Shown here: piece after piece, positions 32,926 to 39,235 of the stretch
Layout: every line of letters starts with the position of its first letter
Position numbering within the stretch: position 1 is the stretch's first letter
Assembly: GCA_964475835.1 (NCBI GenBank)
Contig: CAYYYL010000026.1
Location: 1-39,235 of the forward strand
DNA from: JABDCI01 sp964475835
Lineage (GTDB): Bacteria > Verrucomicrobiota > Verrucomicrobiia > JABWAM01
Length of the DNA stretch: 39,235 bases
Direction of reading: 5' to 3'
Translations under genes and position numbers: made by a program
The notes under the pieces: generated by a model
The model's database searches: none
What the model was told of the DNA's origin: nothing
Seen by the model: only the letters and a program-made list of their open reading frames with translations

Positions 32926-34065
32926 ATGAGCAAACCGATCAATGTGGGTGTGGTGGGCTGTGGCTATTGGGGGCCGAACCTGGTCAGGAACTTTCGTTCT
33001 CTTCCGGGATGCCAGCTGAAAATGATGTGCGACCTGAGTGAAAAGCGATTGAAGCACCTGCACTCGCTCTATCCCGAAGTGGAGGGGTCGATGGACTACT
33101 CCCAGATGCTCAACGGCGGGAATCTGGATGCGGTGGTGATCGCCACAAGCGTGCACTCCCATTTTAAACTGGCCAAGGAGAGCCTTCTTGCCGGAAAGCA
33201 CACTTTGATTGAGAAGCCCATGGCTTCCTCGGCAGAACAGTGTGAGGAGCTCGTGGATATCGCAAAGAAACAGGGGGTCGTTCTGATGGTGGGACACACC
33301 TTTCTCTATTCCCCAGCCGTGCGCAAGTTAAAGGAGATTGTCGAGAGTGGGGATATTGGTGAGATCCGCTACATCTCGGCACGCCGGTTGAGCCTGGGAC
33401 TTTTTCAGAAGGACATCAACGTCACCTGGGATCTGGCGCCGCACGATCTTTCCATCATCCTGCACATCATTGGCGAGCAGCCGATCAGTCTGAACTGCCG
33501 CGGCAACGCGCACATTACACCGGGAATCGAGGATGTGACGACCATGTGCCTTCACTTCCGGAAAGAACGATGTGCCTTCATCCAAAGCAGCTGGCTCGAT
33601 CCCAGGAAGATCCGGGAGATGACCATTGTCGGAAGCAAGCGGATGATCGTGTACGACGATCTCGCCCTGCAGGAAAAGGTGAAGATTTTCGACGCTCGGG
33701 TGGACAAACCACCCCACTACGACACCTTTGCGGAGTTTCACTACGCATATCACCATGGCGATATGTACGTGCCCTTTATCAAACAGGAGGAGCCGTTGAA
33801 ATCGGAGTGCCAGCACTTCCTGGAGTGCGTTCAACGGCGCGCCACTCCGTTGACGTGCGGACGCCGGGGCCTGGAACTGGTGCGTATTCTTGAAGCTTCC
33901 ACGGAATCGTTGAAACGGGATGGTGCTCCCGTCGATTTGACTCAGGATCGTTCAAAATGGATGACGCGTTCGGTGGAGGGGGCTCATGTAAAAGATCTCC
34001 ATCGGATGAAGTCAAAAGCCGGGGGCCGCCGTCGTAAACTTGTGCAGGATTTAACGTCGAGGTAA
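32926..34065 (+). CDS. Gfo/Idh/MocA family oxidoreductase
   Basis: NAD(P)-dependent sugar dehydrogenase of 379 residues. The Rossmann domain starts INVGVVGCGYWGPNLVRNF (GxGxxG-type, about residues 5-23). The family motif EKPMA is at 96-100, followed by GHTFLYSPAVRKLKEIV and WDLAPHDLSIILHIIG in the C-terminal domain. In O-antigen loci such enzymes (WbpB/WlbA) oxidise C3 of UDP-GlcNAc-uronic acid. The WbpD-like acetyltransferase next door supports a related step, but the aminotransferase (WbpE) and the 6-dehydrogenase (WbpA) are absent here. ATG 32926 precedes the cofactor motif directly; ATG 32908 is in frame too. Confidence 0.87.
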   Translation: MSKPINVGVVGCGYWGPNLVRNFRSLPGCQLKMMCDLSEKRLKHLHSLYPEVEGSMDYSQMLNGGNLDAVVIATSVHSHFKLAKESLLAGKHTLIEKPMASSAEQCEELVDIAKKQGVVLMVGHTFLYSPAVRKLKEIVESGDIGEIRYISARRLSLGLFQKDINVTWDLAPHDLSIILHIIGEQPISLNCRGNAHITPGIEDVTTMCLHFRKERCAFIQSSWLDPRKIREMTIVGSKRMIVYDDLALQEKVKIFDARVDKPPHYDTFAEFHYAYHHGDMYVPFIKQEEPLKSECQHFLECVQRRATPLTCGRRGLELVRILEASTESLKRDGAPVDLTQDRSKWMTRSVEGAHVKDLHRMKSKAGGRRRKLVQDLTSR

Positions 34066-34072
34066 GTGGGCT

Positions 34073-34290
34073 ACCGCAAAGCCGCAAAAATTTAACCACG
34101 GACAAGCACGGATGAAACACGGAGATATCGGCGTTTCGCTCACCAAACGCCAACGGGTTCATAAAAAGAAATAGAATCTAAACCTTCGTGCTCTTCGTGA
34201 ACTTCGTGGTAAATCCCGAAGACGCTTAACACCACAGATTTGAAAGAAGGGGTTCTCGCAAAGGCGCAAATCGACGCAAAGATGAATCTG
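34073..34290. repeat. long dispersed repeat, copy 1
   Basis: Fills the gap after the Gfo/Idh gene. Blocks in order: CCACGGA and CACGGAG near 34096-34124, a hairpin (GGCGTTT 34130-34136 with AAACGCC 34145-34151), CCAACGGGTTCAT, the tandem CTTCGTG block ending CTTCGTGGTAAAT (34184-34214), and CTCGCAAAGGCGCAAA near 34255. The same blocks occur at 36178-36420 and 38650-38845. No open frame of note lies within. Confidence 0.8.
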
Positions 34291-34308
34291 AAACACACCG
34301 GGATTTTT

Positions 34309-34369
34309 GGAGGGCGACGCTCTGTTGTCGCCTTCTAATAAAAGTGGCGACGACGGAGCGTCGCCCTCC
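34309..34369. repeat. 61-bp inverted repeat, dispersed family copy 2
   Basis: Arms 34309-34330 and 34348-34369 are reverse complements over 22 nt with two mismatches, both of a kind that keeps G-T pairing. The outer ends GGAGGGCGAC and GTCGCCCTCC are identical to those of the 11559 copy. It lies directly upstream of the acetyltransferase gene at 34388. Confidence 0.85.
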
Positions 34370-34387
34370 AGTAAAACAGTAACAACC

Positions 34388-34897
34388 ATGACGCATTCAT
34401 TCTCCAGTTTGCAGCAGATAGCGCCCGATGTGAAGTTGGGCAAAAATGTCCGTATTTACGGGCCGGTCAATCTCTACGGTTGTGAGATCGGGGATGAATC
34501 AAAAATCGGATCCTTTGTGGAGATTCAAAAAGGTGTGCGGATCGGAAGTCGCTGCAAGATTTCGAGCCATTCGTTCCTATGTGAAGGTGTCACGCTTGAG
34601 GACGAGGTTTTCATTGGCCACAACGTGACCTTCACAAACGACCTTTTTCCCCGTTCGACGAATGAGAAGGGAGAATTGCAGACCAGTGAGGATTGGGAGT
34701 GTGTGGAAACGGTCGTCAAACGGGGCGCTTCGATTGGGTCGGGGGTCACCCTGCTGTGTGGAATCACCGTGGGAGAGCACGCCATGGTTGGTGCGGGCAG
34801 TGTGGTGACGAAGGACGTTCCTGCGGGCGCTGTGGTGGCTGGGAATCCCGCCCGCATCATGCGGACGATTCCCGAGAAATCGTCCCCAAAATCTTGA
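34388..34897 (+). CDS. hexapeptide-repeat acetyltransferase, WbpD/WlbB-like (second copy)
   Basis: A 169-residue left-handed beta-helix acyltransferase. Hexapeptides run through VKLGKNVRIYGPVNLYG, CEIGDE, SKIGSF and VRIGSR; GVTLEDEVFIGHNVTFTNDL and GASIGSGVTLLCGITVGEH parallel the protein at 13590, and it ends VVTKDVPAGAVVAGNPARI. It probably acetylates an amino group on a nucleotide sugar, working with the adjacent Gfo/Idh dehydrogenase. ATG 34388 is the start: the frame is open upstream to 34307 but those codons come from the inverted repeat and are not part of the fold. It is shorter than the 13590 paralogue, mainly at the C-terminus. Confidence 0.82.
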   Translation: MTHSFSSLQQIAPDVKLGKNVRIYGPVNLYGCEIGDESKIGSFVEIQKGVRIGSRCKISSHSFLCEGVTLEDEVFIGHNVTFTNDLFPRSTNEKGELQTSEDWECVETVVKRGASIGSGVTLLCGITVGEHAMVGAGSVVTKDVPAGAVVAGNPARIMRTIPEKSSPKS

Positions 34898-34932
34898 TCC
34901 AAAAGTATGGCCTGTTCCCTGATTTTGTTATC

Positions 34933-34982
34933 TGTAGCGGCGGCCTGTGACCGCCGATCGGCACTCATAGAGCGCCGCTACA
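34933..34982. repeat. 50-bp palindromic element
   Basis: TGTAGCGGCG (34933-34942) and CGCCGCTACA (34973-34982) are perfect 10-bp inverted arms. Inside, GGCGG (34939-34943) and CCGCC (34951-34955) could form an alternative hairpin. It lies in the 164-bp gap between the acetyltransferase and FemAB-like genes. It differs in sequence from the GGAGGGCGAC family. There is no T-run. Confidence 0.65.
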
Positions 34983-35061
34983 GCATGGAATCCTCAAAAT
35001 GGAACCACATGCAGGGTTGTGACGGAACGCGGTTCTCCTGCGAATCGGGAGGGGGAGGAGT

Positions 35062-36177
35062 ATGAGTGTTTCCCATGTGGCCCATCCCTGGTATCGGACC
35101 CGAAGTTTTGGTTCGGATTCCTCCGTGCAGGAAATCGCGGGAGAGGGTGTTTTCCGGACTAATCCCCTTGAGGAAACCGAATGGGACACTCTTGTGTCTG
35201 CGTTTCCGAACCACTCCTTTTTTCACAGTGCCGCCTGGGCCCGGGTTTTGAGGGATACCTACGGTTATTCTCCTGTCTATTTCACGGTTCGTGATTCGGA
35301 GGGTTTCAAGGCGGTGCTGCCCTTGATGGAAGTGAGGAGCTGGCTGACGGGAACTCGAGGTGTGTCACTTCCTTTTACGGATGAATGTGATCCGCTTTGT
35401 TTCGATTCCATTACCTACCGACGTCTGTTTCAGGAAGCGATGGAATATGGGGGGCGAAATGGATGGAAATACCTGGAATGTCGTGGTGGGGTATTTCTTT
35501 TACCGGAAGCATCTCCATCCACTTCGTTTTATTCTCATCATCTTATCCTGAAGGATGATGAAGAGACCCTTTTCAAGGAATACCACACCACCCTTCGACA
35601 AACCGTTCGAAAGGCGCGGAAGAGTGGGATGACGGTGGAGATATCGACAGGGATGGATGCGGTGAGGGATTTTTACAAACTTCAGGCGGGGACTCGGCGC
35701 AAACATGGACTACCTCCACAACCCTTTCGTTTTTTTCAAAAAATTCACGAACATGTCCTTTCTGCTAATCATGGGTTTGTCGTGATCGTGAGACATATGG
35801 CCCGGCCCATCGCAGGAGCGGTCTTTTTTCACATGGGAAAGAGGGCGGTTTATAAATATGCGGCTTCGGATGAAAAATTTCGAAACCTCGGAGGCAGTCC
35901 CTTCGCTGTGTCCGAGGCCATCAAGTGGTATGTGCACCATGGTTTTGAACGCCTGGATTTCGGTCGTACCTCCCTGGAAAATGAAGGGCTTCGTCAATTC
36001 AAACAGAAATGGGGAACGCAGGAGGAACAACTCGATTACATGCGCTATCAAATGAAAACCGGGGATTTTGTCCAGGTTGGGGATGAGGTTTTTGGATGGC
36101 ACAATCGTGTGTTTCAGACGATGCCCCCGTTTGCCTCACGGCTTGTTGGGAGGGCCCTTTACAAACATGTGGCCTGA
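35062..36177 (+). CDS. FemAB/GNAT-type acyltransferase family protein
   Basis: A 371-residue protein with a GNAT-like (Acetyltransf_6/FemAB) fold. It starts its domain with WDTLVSAFPNHSFFHSAAWARVL (WDTLVSAFPNHSFF at about residues 38-51), followed by GVSLPFTDECDPLC, RQTVRKARKSGM, the HGLPPQPFRFFQKI segment, and the late core GAVFFHMGKRAVYKYAASDE and LDFGRTSLENEGLRQFKQKW. Family members transfer amino acids or acyl groups; a subgroup is tied to exosortase (PEP-CTERM) exopolysaccharide loci, which the neighbouring Wzc-like and deacetylase genes also suggest. A strong purine-rich GGAGG-type site lies just before ATG 35062, unusual for this window. The substrate is unknown. Confidence 0.8.
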   Translation: MSVSHVAHPWYRTRSFGSDSSVQEIAGEGVFRTNPLEETEWDTLVSAFPNHSFFHSAAWARVLRDTYGYSPVYFTVRDSEGFKAVLPLMEVRSWLTGTRGVSLPFTDECDPLCFDSITYRRLFQEAMEYGGRNGWKYLECRGGVFLLPEASPSTSFYSHHLILKDDEETLFKEYHTTLRQTVRKARKSGMTVEISTGMDAVRDFYKLQAGTRRKHGLPPQPFRFFQKIHEHVLSANHGFVVIVRHMARPIAGAVFFHMGKRAVYKYAASDEKFRNLGGSPFAVSEAIKWYVHHGFERLDFGRTSLENEGLRQFKQKWGTQEEQLDYMRYQMKTGDFVQVGDEVFGWHNRVFQTMPPFASRLVGRALYKHVA

Positions 36178-36420
36178 CAGGGATGGCCCACGGATGAAAC
36201 ACGGGACCCGGGTTTGAAAAGAAGGGCTCGCGCAAAGACGCAAAGGAACTAAAGGTTAAGCCACGGATAACCACGGAGATATCAGGGTTTGGCTCACCAA
36301 ATGCCAACGAATTCAGGAATAGAAATGGAATTTGAGACTTCGTGCTCTTCGCGCCCTTCGTGGTAAATTTGAAAAGAGGCTCTCGAAGACGCAGAGCCAC
36401 ACAAAGTAAAGTTTTTCAGA
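36178..36420. repeat. long dispersed repeat, copy 2
   Basis: Begins directly at the FemAB-like stop codon and ends about 10 nt before the Wzc-like ATG. It carries CGCAAAGACGCAAAGG (near 36232), CCACGGATAACCACGGAG, a hairpin core (TTTGG 36288-36292 with CCAAA 36297-36301, weakly extended to 36285-36304), CCAACGAATTCA and the CTTCGTG block ending CCTTCGTGGTAAAT (to about 36367). It also repeats CTCGAAGACGCAGAG near the end. Confidence 0.8.
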
Positions 36421-36430
36421 AAGATCCAAT

Positions 36431-38647
36431 ATGAATGCAACCCAACCTTCGAAAAAGCCGGGGATGACCCTGGGGGACATCTATTTTGTTCTCTTTCGTC
36501 ACAAGAGAACGATTCTTCTCTGTTCCCTGATGGGTTTCTATACAGCCATTGCATTCTATTTCGTCAAGCGGCCGCCGTATCGCTCCGAAGCCAAGTTATT
36601 CATCCGGTACGTGCTCGATAACCGATCCAAGAGTTCACCAGACTCCGATTCAAAGGTGATGTCGCCCGATGAGCGCGGGGACAATATCATTAATTCGGAG
36701 GTCGAGATCCTGACGAGTCTGGACCTGGCTCAAAAAGTGGCCGATACGATCGGGCCGGCTAAAATTCTCGCGAAGCTGGGTGGGGGAAACGATCCGATCA
36801 AGGCGGCCAAGGCGGTGCAGAAAAGTCTTTTGGTGGAACCCCCCAGAAAGAGTAGTGTGATCCGTCTGGCGTTTCAGCACCCGGATTCGAAGATTGTTCA
36901 GCCTGTTCTTGGGTTGATTATTGACAACTATTTGAAGCGGCATGCGGAGGTGCACCGGGAGGTGGGAATGTCCGAGGATTTCCTCATTCAGGAAACTGAG
37001 CGTTTGCGTGCACGCCTGAGCCAGACGGAGGATGAACTTTCGAAAGCCTATCGTAAGGCGGGAGTGATCTCGGTGGACGACGCCAAAAAGGCTTATACGG
37101 AGCAGCTTTCCAAGATCCACGAGGAGCTCTTTAATGCCGAAGCGGAGCTTGCCGAACAAAATGCGATTCGGGAGCTGACCACCAAGGCCCCTGAAAAAAC
37201 CGAGGCGGCGGCGGAAACGAGCATTGGTTCGGCTCGAATTAACGACTACCTGGCTCTCGTCACGCGCCTGGATCTCCTTCGAAAGCGGGAGCAGGAGTTG
37301 CTGACCCAGTTTACAGGCGAAAACAAACTGGTGCGTGTCGTGCGCCAGCAGATCGCCCAGACGGAAACGGAAAAGAAGGGGATGGAAGCGGCAAGCCCCG
37401 GACTGGTTACCCTTGATCTTGTTGCCCGAAGTCGTGGTGGAAACCCCACAAATGATCCGTTGACGGATTTCACTCGCAGCGCTGCCCTTCAGGCCCGGAT
37501 CAAGGTGTTGAACGCCCAGCTCGAACAGGTACGGACTGCGATGTTGAACCTGAGTGAAATGGACATGACCATTGAGGATCTTCAACGGAAAAAGGCCCTT
37601 GAGGAGGCGAACTATCGTACCTTTTCGGCAAGCCTCGAGCAGTCCCGCATTGATGAAGCCCTTGGCTCGGGACGCATCGCCAACATCAGCAAAATTCAGG
37701 CTCCCTCGCCTCCCTTCCGGGATTGGTCAAAATTTCTCAAACTCGCTGCAGGGCTTGGATTTGGAGGAATCTTTATCGGACTGGGTTACTCCTTCCTCGT
37801 CGAGCTCTACCTGGATAGATCGGTCAAACGGCCCATTGAAGTCGAAACGCGTCTGAATGTGCCGCTGTTGCTCTCCATTCCTGATGTACAATGGAATGGA
37901 CATCGTCGGTTTGCACGATTGACTCGAAAGCAACGTCTACTCCTCAAAAATGGGTCCGCTTCCTCCGAAGTGGTGACTGAAGCTGGGACAGAAAATGGAG
38001 CGCTTGTGACGGGGGCCAAATCCAAGGAGAATGGTGCCTTGCAGCCGTTTTACGAAGCGCTACGAGATCGTCTTCTGACGCATTTTGAGACGCGAAACCT
38101 CACGCATACGCCCAAATTGATTGCGGTGACCGGTCTCGATAAAAATGCCGGGGTGAGTACCATTGCGTCAGGTCTAGCCGCATGTCTTTCCGAAACGGGG
38201 GACGGAGATATCCTTCTTGTAGATATGAATCCGGGACATGCTTCTGCCCTTGAATTTCAGAGAAATGGGGATGTCCTTGGGCTCGAGAACGCATTGGATG
38301 GACGGGACGACGTCCAGGTACAAGACAGGCTTTTTGTAGTGGGAGAGGGAACGGAGCGCAATCGTTCCCCCCGCATTCTGCACATGATGCCCAAACTCCG
38401 AGCAAGCAACTACGACTTCATCATCTTCGACATGCCGCCCATCAACCAGACAAGCATCACGCCTCGCCTTGCGGCCTTTATGGATACGGTGATGTTGGTG
38501 GTCGAATCAGAAAAGACAAACATGGATACCGCCGTGCAGGCGGTCGCCTTGCTTCCCGGACAGAGCGCCAACACGGTGGCCGTCCTGAACAAGGTGCGCA
38601 ATTATGTGCCCACGCGCCTGCATCAGGAGTTTTTGAGCCTTTCGTGA
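36431..38647 (+). CDS. Wzc/GumC-like chain-length determinant with degenerate kinase domain
   Basis: Polysaccharide co-polymerase of 738 residues. The N-terminal membrane helix is at about 27-47 and the second at about 433-457; the periplasmic part between them has Wzz-type sequence and long coiled coil (about 180-400). The cytoplasmic C-terminal domain, from about 530, is of the bacterial tyrosine-kinase ATPase fold. However, Walker A reads GLDKNAGVSTIASG (about 568-581) with Val where the P-loop Lys belongs, Walker A' reads ILLVDMNPG without the second Asp, and the C-terminus has no tyrosine cluster. Walker B, IIFDMPP, is kept. It therefore probably sets chain length without autophosphorylation. 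ATG 36431 gives the normal short cytoplasmic N-terminus. Confidence 0.88.
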   Translation: MNATQPSKKPGMTLGDIYFVLFRHKRTILLCSLMGFYTAIAFYFVKRPPYRSEAKLFIRYVLDNRSKSSPDSDSKVMSPDERGDNIINSEVEILTSLDLAQKVADTIGPAKILAKLGGGNDPIKAAKAVQKSLLVEPPRKSSVIRLAFQHPDSKIVQPVLGLIIDNYLKRHAEVHREVGMSEDFLIQETERLRARLSQTEDELSKAYRKAGVISVDDAKKAYTEQLSKIHEELFNAEAELAEQNAIRELTTKAPEKTEAAAETSIGSARINDYLALVTRLDLLRKREQELLTQFTGENKLVRVVRQQIAQTETEKKGMEAASPGLVTLDLVARSRGGNPTNDPLTDFTRSAALQARIKVLNAQLEQVRTAMLNLSEMDMTIEDLQRKKALEEANYRTFSASLEQSRIDEALGSGRIANISKIQAPSPPFRDWSKFLKLAAGLGFGGIFIGLGYSFLVELYLDRSVKRPIEVETRLNVPLLLSIPDVQWNGHRRFARLTRKQRLLLKNGSASSEVVTEAGTENGALVTGAKSKENGALQPFYEALRDRLLTHFETRNLTHTPKLIAVTGLDKNAGVSTIASGLAACLSETGDGDILLVDMNPGHASALEFQRNGDVLGLENALDGRDDVQVQDRLFVVGEGTERNRSPRILHMMPKLRASNYDFIIFDMPPINQTSITPRLAAFMDTVMLVVESEKTNMDTAVQAVALLPGQSANTVAVLNKVRNYVPTRLHQEFLSLS

Positions 38648-38649
38648 AA

Positions 38650-38845
38650 CATGGGATAAGTGATGGCTCTCGCAAAGACGCAAAGGTGGGCAACGGATGA
38701 AATATCGAAATGTCGGTGTTTGGTTAACCAAACGTCAATGGGTTCATGGGACGAGATTAAAATCTGAACCTTCGTGCTCTTCGTGAACTTCGTGGTAAAT
38801 CCCGGAGATGTGAAAAAGGCACTCGCTAAGACGCAAAGATGAACA
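38650..38845. repeat. long dispersed repeat, copy 3
   Basis: Occupies the gap after the Wzc-like gene. Blocks: CTCGCAAAGACGCAAAGG (near 38669), a hairpin 38716-38737 whose core GTTTGG-TTAA-CCAAAC is a perfect palindrome, CAATGGGTTCATGG, the CTTCGTG block ending CTTCGTGGTAAAT (about 38770-38800), and CTCGCTAAGACGCAAAGATGAAC. The block order matches copies 1 and 2. No gene is visible inside. Confidence 0.8.
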
Positions 38846-38879
38846 AACTGCGAATGGCCCCCGTCAGGCACAGACTTTC

Positions 38880-39235
38880 ATGCTGAAGAACCGAATTTAT
38901 TATAGTGTCAAACCCTACCTGCCCTGGAGGGTTGGAATGGCCATGAAACGATCGATTGCGATGCGAAAGCGTCGCATCCATGCAACCACATGGCCGATTG
39001 ACGAATCTGCAGGAACGAAGCCCCCTGACTGGAAAGGCTGGCCCGATGGAAAGCAGTTTGCATTCGTTCTAACCCATGACGTGGAAGGCGCAGAAGGTTT
39101 GGCAAAATGTCGGAAACTGATGGAGCTCGAAATGGAAATGGGGTTTCGCTCCTGTTTCAACTTTGTTCCTGAAGGCAATTATCGTGTTCCTGCGGAATTC
39201 CGAAAAGAGCTTGAGCAGAATGGTTTTGAGGTGGG
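38880..39235 (+). CDS. polysaccharide deacetylase-like protein (3' partial)
   Basis: An open frame from ATG 38880 runs off the right edge; 118 complete codons are visible. The N-terminus is basic (MLKNRIYYSVKPYLPWRVG, then KRSIAMRKRR). It is followed by WPIDESAGTKPPDWKGWPDG and by FAFVLTHDVEGAEGL (about residues 63-77), the HDVE being the metal-binding HD pair expected of carbohydrate esterase 4-type proteins. Then come MGFRSCFNFVPEGNY and LEQNGFEVG, where the strand leading to the next metal-binding histidines should start just past the window. It probably deacetylates or otherwise modifies the exopolysaccharide. It follows the Wzc-like gene after a repeat-filled 232-bp gap and has no evident ribosome-binding site. 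Confidence 0.8.
   Translation, partial: MLKNRIYYSVKPYLPWRVGMAMKRSIAMRKRRIHATTWPIDESAGTKPPDWKGWPDGKQFAFVLTHDVEGAEGLAKCRKLMELEMEMGFRSCFNFVPEGNYRVPAEFRKELEQNGFEV

Noticed and set aside
34073..38845. CRISPR array in the exopolysaccharide gaps
   Set aside because: The repeated units are about 200 bp, imperfect and separated by whole genes; there are no short regular repeats with spacers and no cas genes.

Overview
The window looks like an ordinary chromosomal segment of a moderately GC-rich, Gram-negative-type bacterium. No gene here fixes the phylum. The aroQ-accB-accC order, a pyrophosphate-type phosphofructokinase, an OGT-like TPR protein, weak Shine-Dalgarno sequences and many short dispersed repeats fit the PVC group (perhaps Verrucomicrobiota), but that is a low-confidence guess. 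There are no rRNA genes, CRISPR arrays, phage genes or recognisable transposases.

Layout. (1) 1-11.4 kb, all on +: housekeeping genes for a MidA-type methyltransferase (5' cut by the window edge), an RlmI-like methyltransferase, galE, cinA, ribD, a TPR/O-GlcNAc-transferase-like protein, aroQ, accB, accC and a PPi-type phosphofructokinase, closed by a clear intrinsic terminator. (2) 11.5-16.0 kb: a surface-glycan module with two SDR sugar-nucleotide enzymes, a WbpD/WlbB-like acetyltransferase, a GT2 glycosyltransferase and wecB. (3) 16.3-18.0 kb: an orphan MalK/MsmX-type ABC ATPase and a zinc-ribbon membrane protein. (4) 18.1-21.6 kb: a GT4 glycosyltransferase and two consecutive O-antigen ligase/polymerase-type membrane proteins joined by ATGA overlaps. 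(5) 21.6-29.6 kb: rluA-like, purB, gltX, an HDOD protein, tRNA-Gly(GCC), a tiny GIY-YIG nuclease gene, acsA, plsC and tRNA-Thr(CGT). (6) 29.7-39.2 kb: an exopolysaccharide locus with an AT-rich GT4 gene on -, then on + a NusG/RfaH-like regulator, an initiating sugar-phosphate transferase, a Gfo/Idh/MocA dehydrogenase, a second WbpD-like acetyltransferase, a FemAB/GNAT protein, a Wzc/GumC-like chain-length protein with a degenerate nucleotide-binding site, and the start of a polysaccharide deacetylase-like gene cut by the window end.

How they fit together. Sections 2, 4 and 6 supply nucleotide-sugar synthesis, lipid-linked initiation, glycosyl transfer, polymerisation or ligation and chain-length control for one or more surface polysaccharides. 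The Wzc, FemAB and deacetylase trio resembles exosortase (XrtA/PEP-CTERM)-associated exopolysaccharide clusters, though no exosortase is visible here.

The most unusual structure is at 26265-26682. An intact tRNA-Gly is followed after 5 nt by an 86-codon GIY-YIG nuclease gene. That gene is followed by a second copy of the tRNA 3' half plus its flank, whose T-loop is split by a 19-nt hairpin insertion. It looks like a minimal tRNA-targeting mobile unit of about 335 bp. A second notable signal is a family of roughly 200-bp repeats with a preserved hairpin, filling three gaps of the exopolysaccharide locus.
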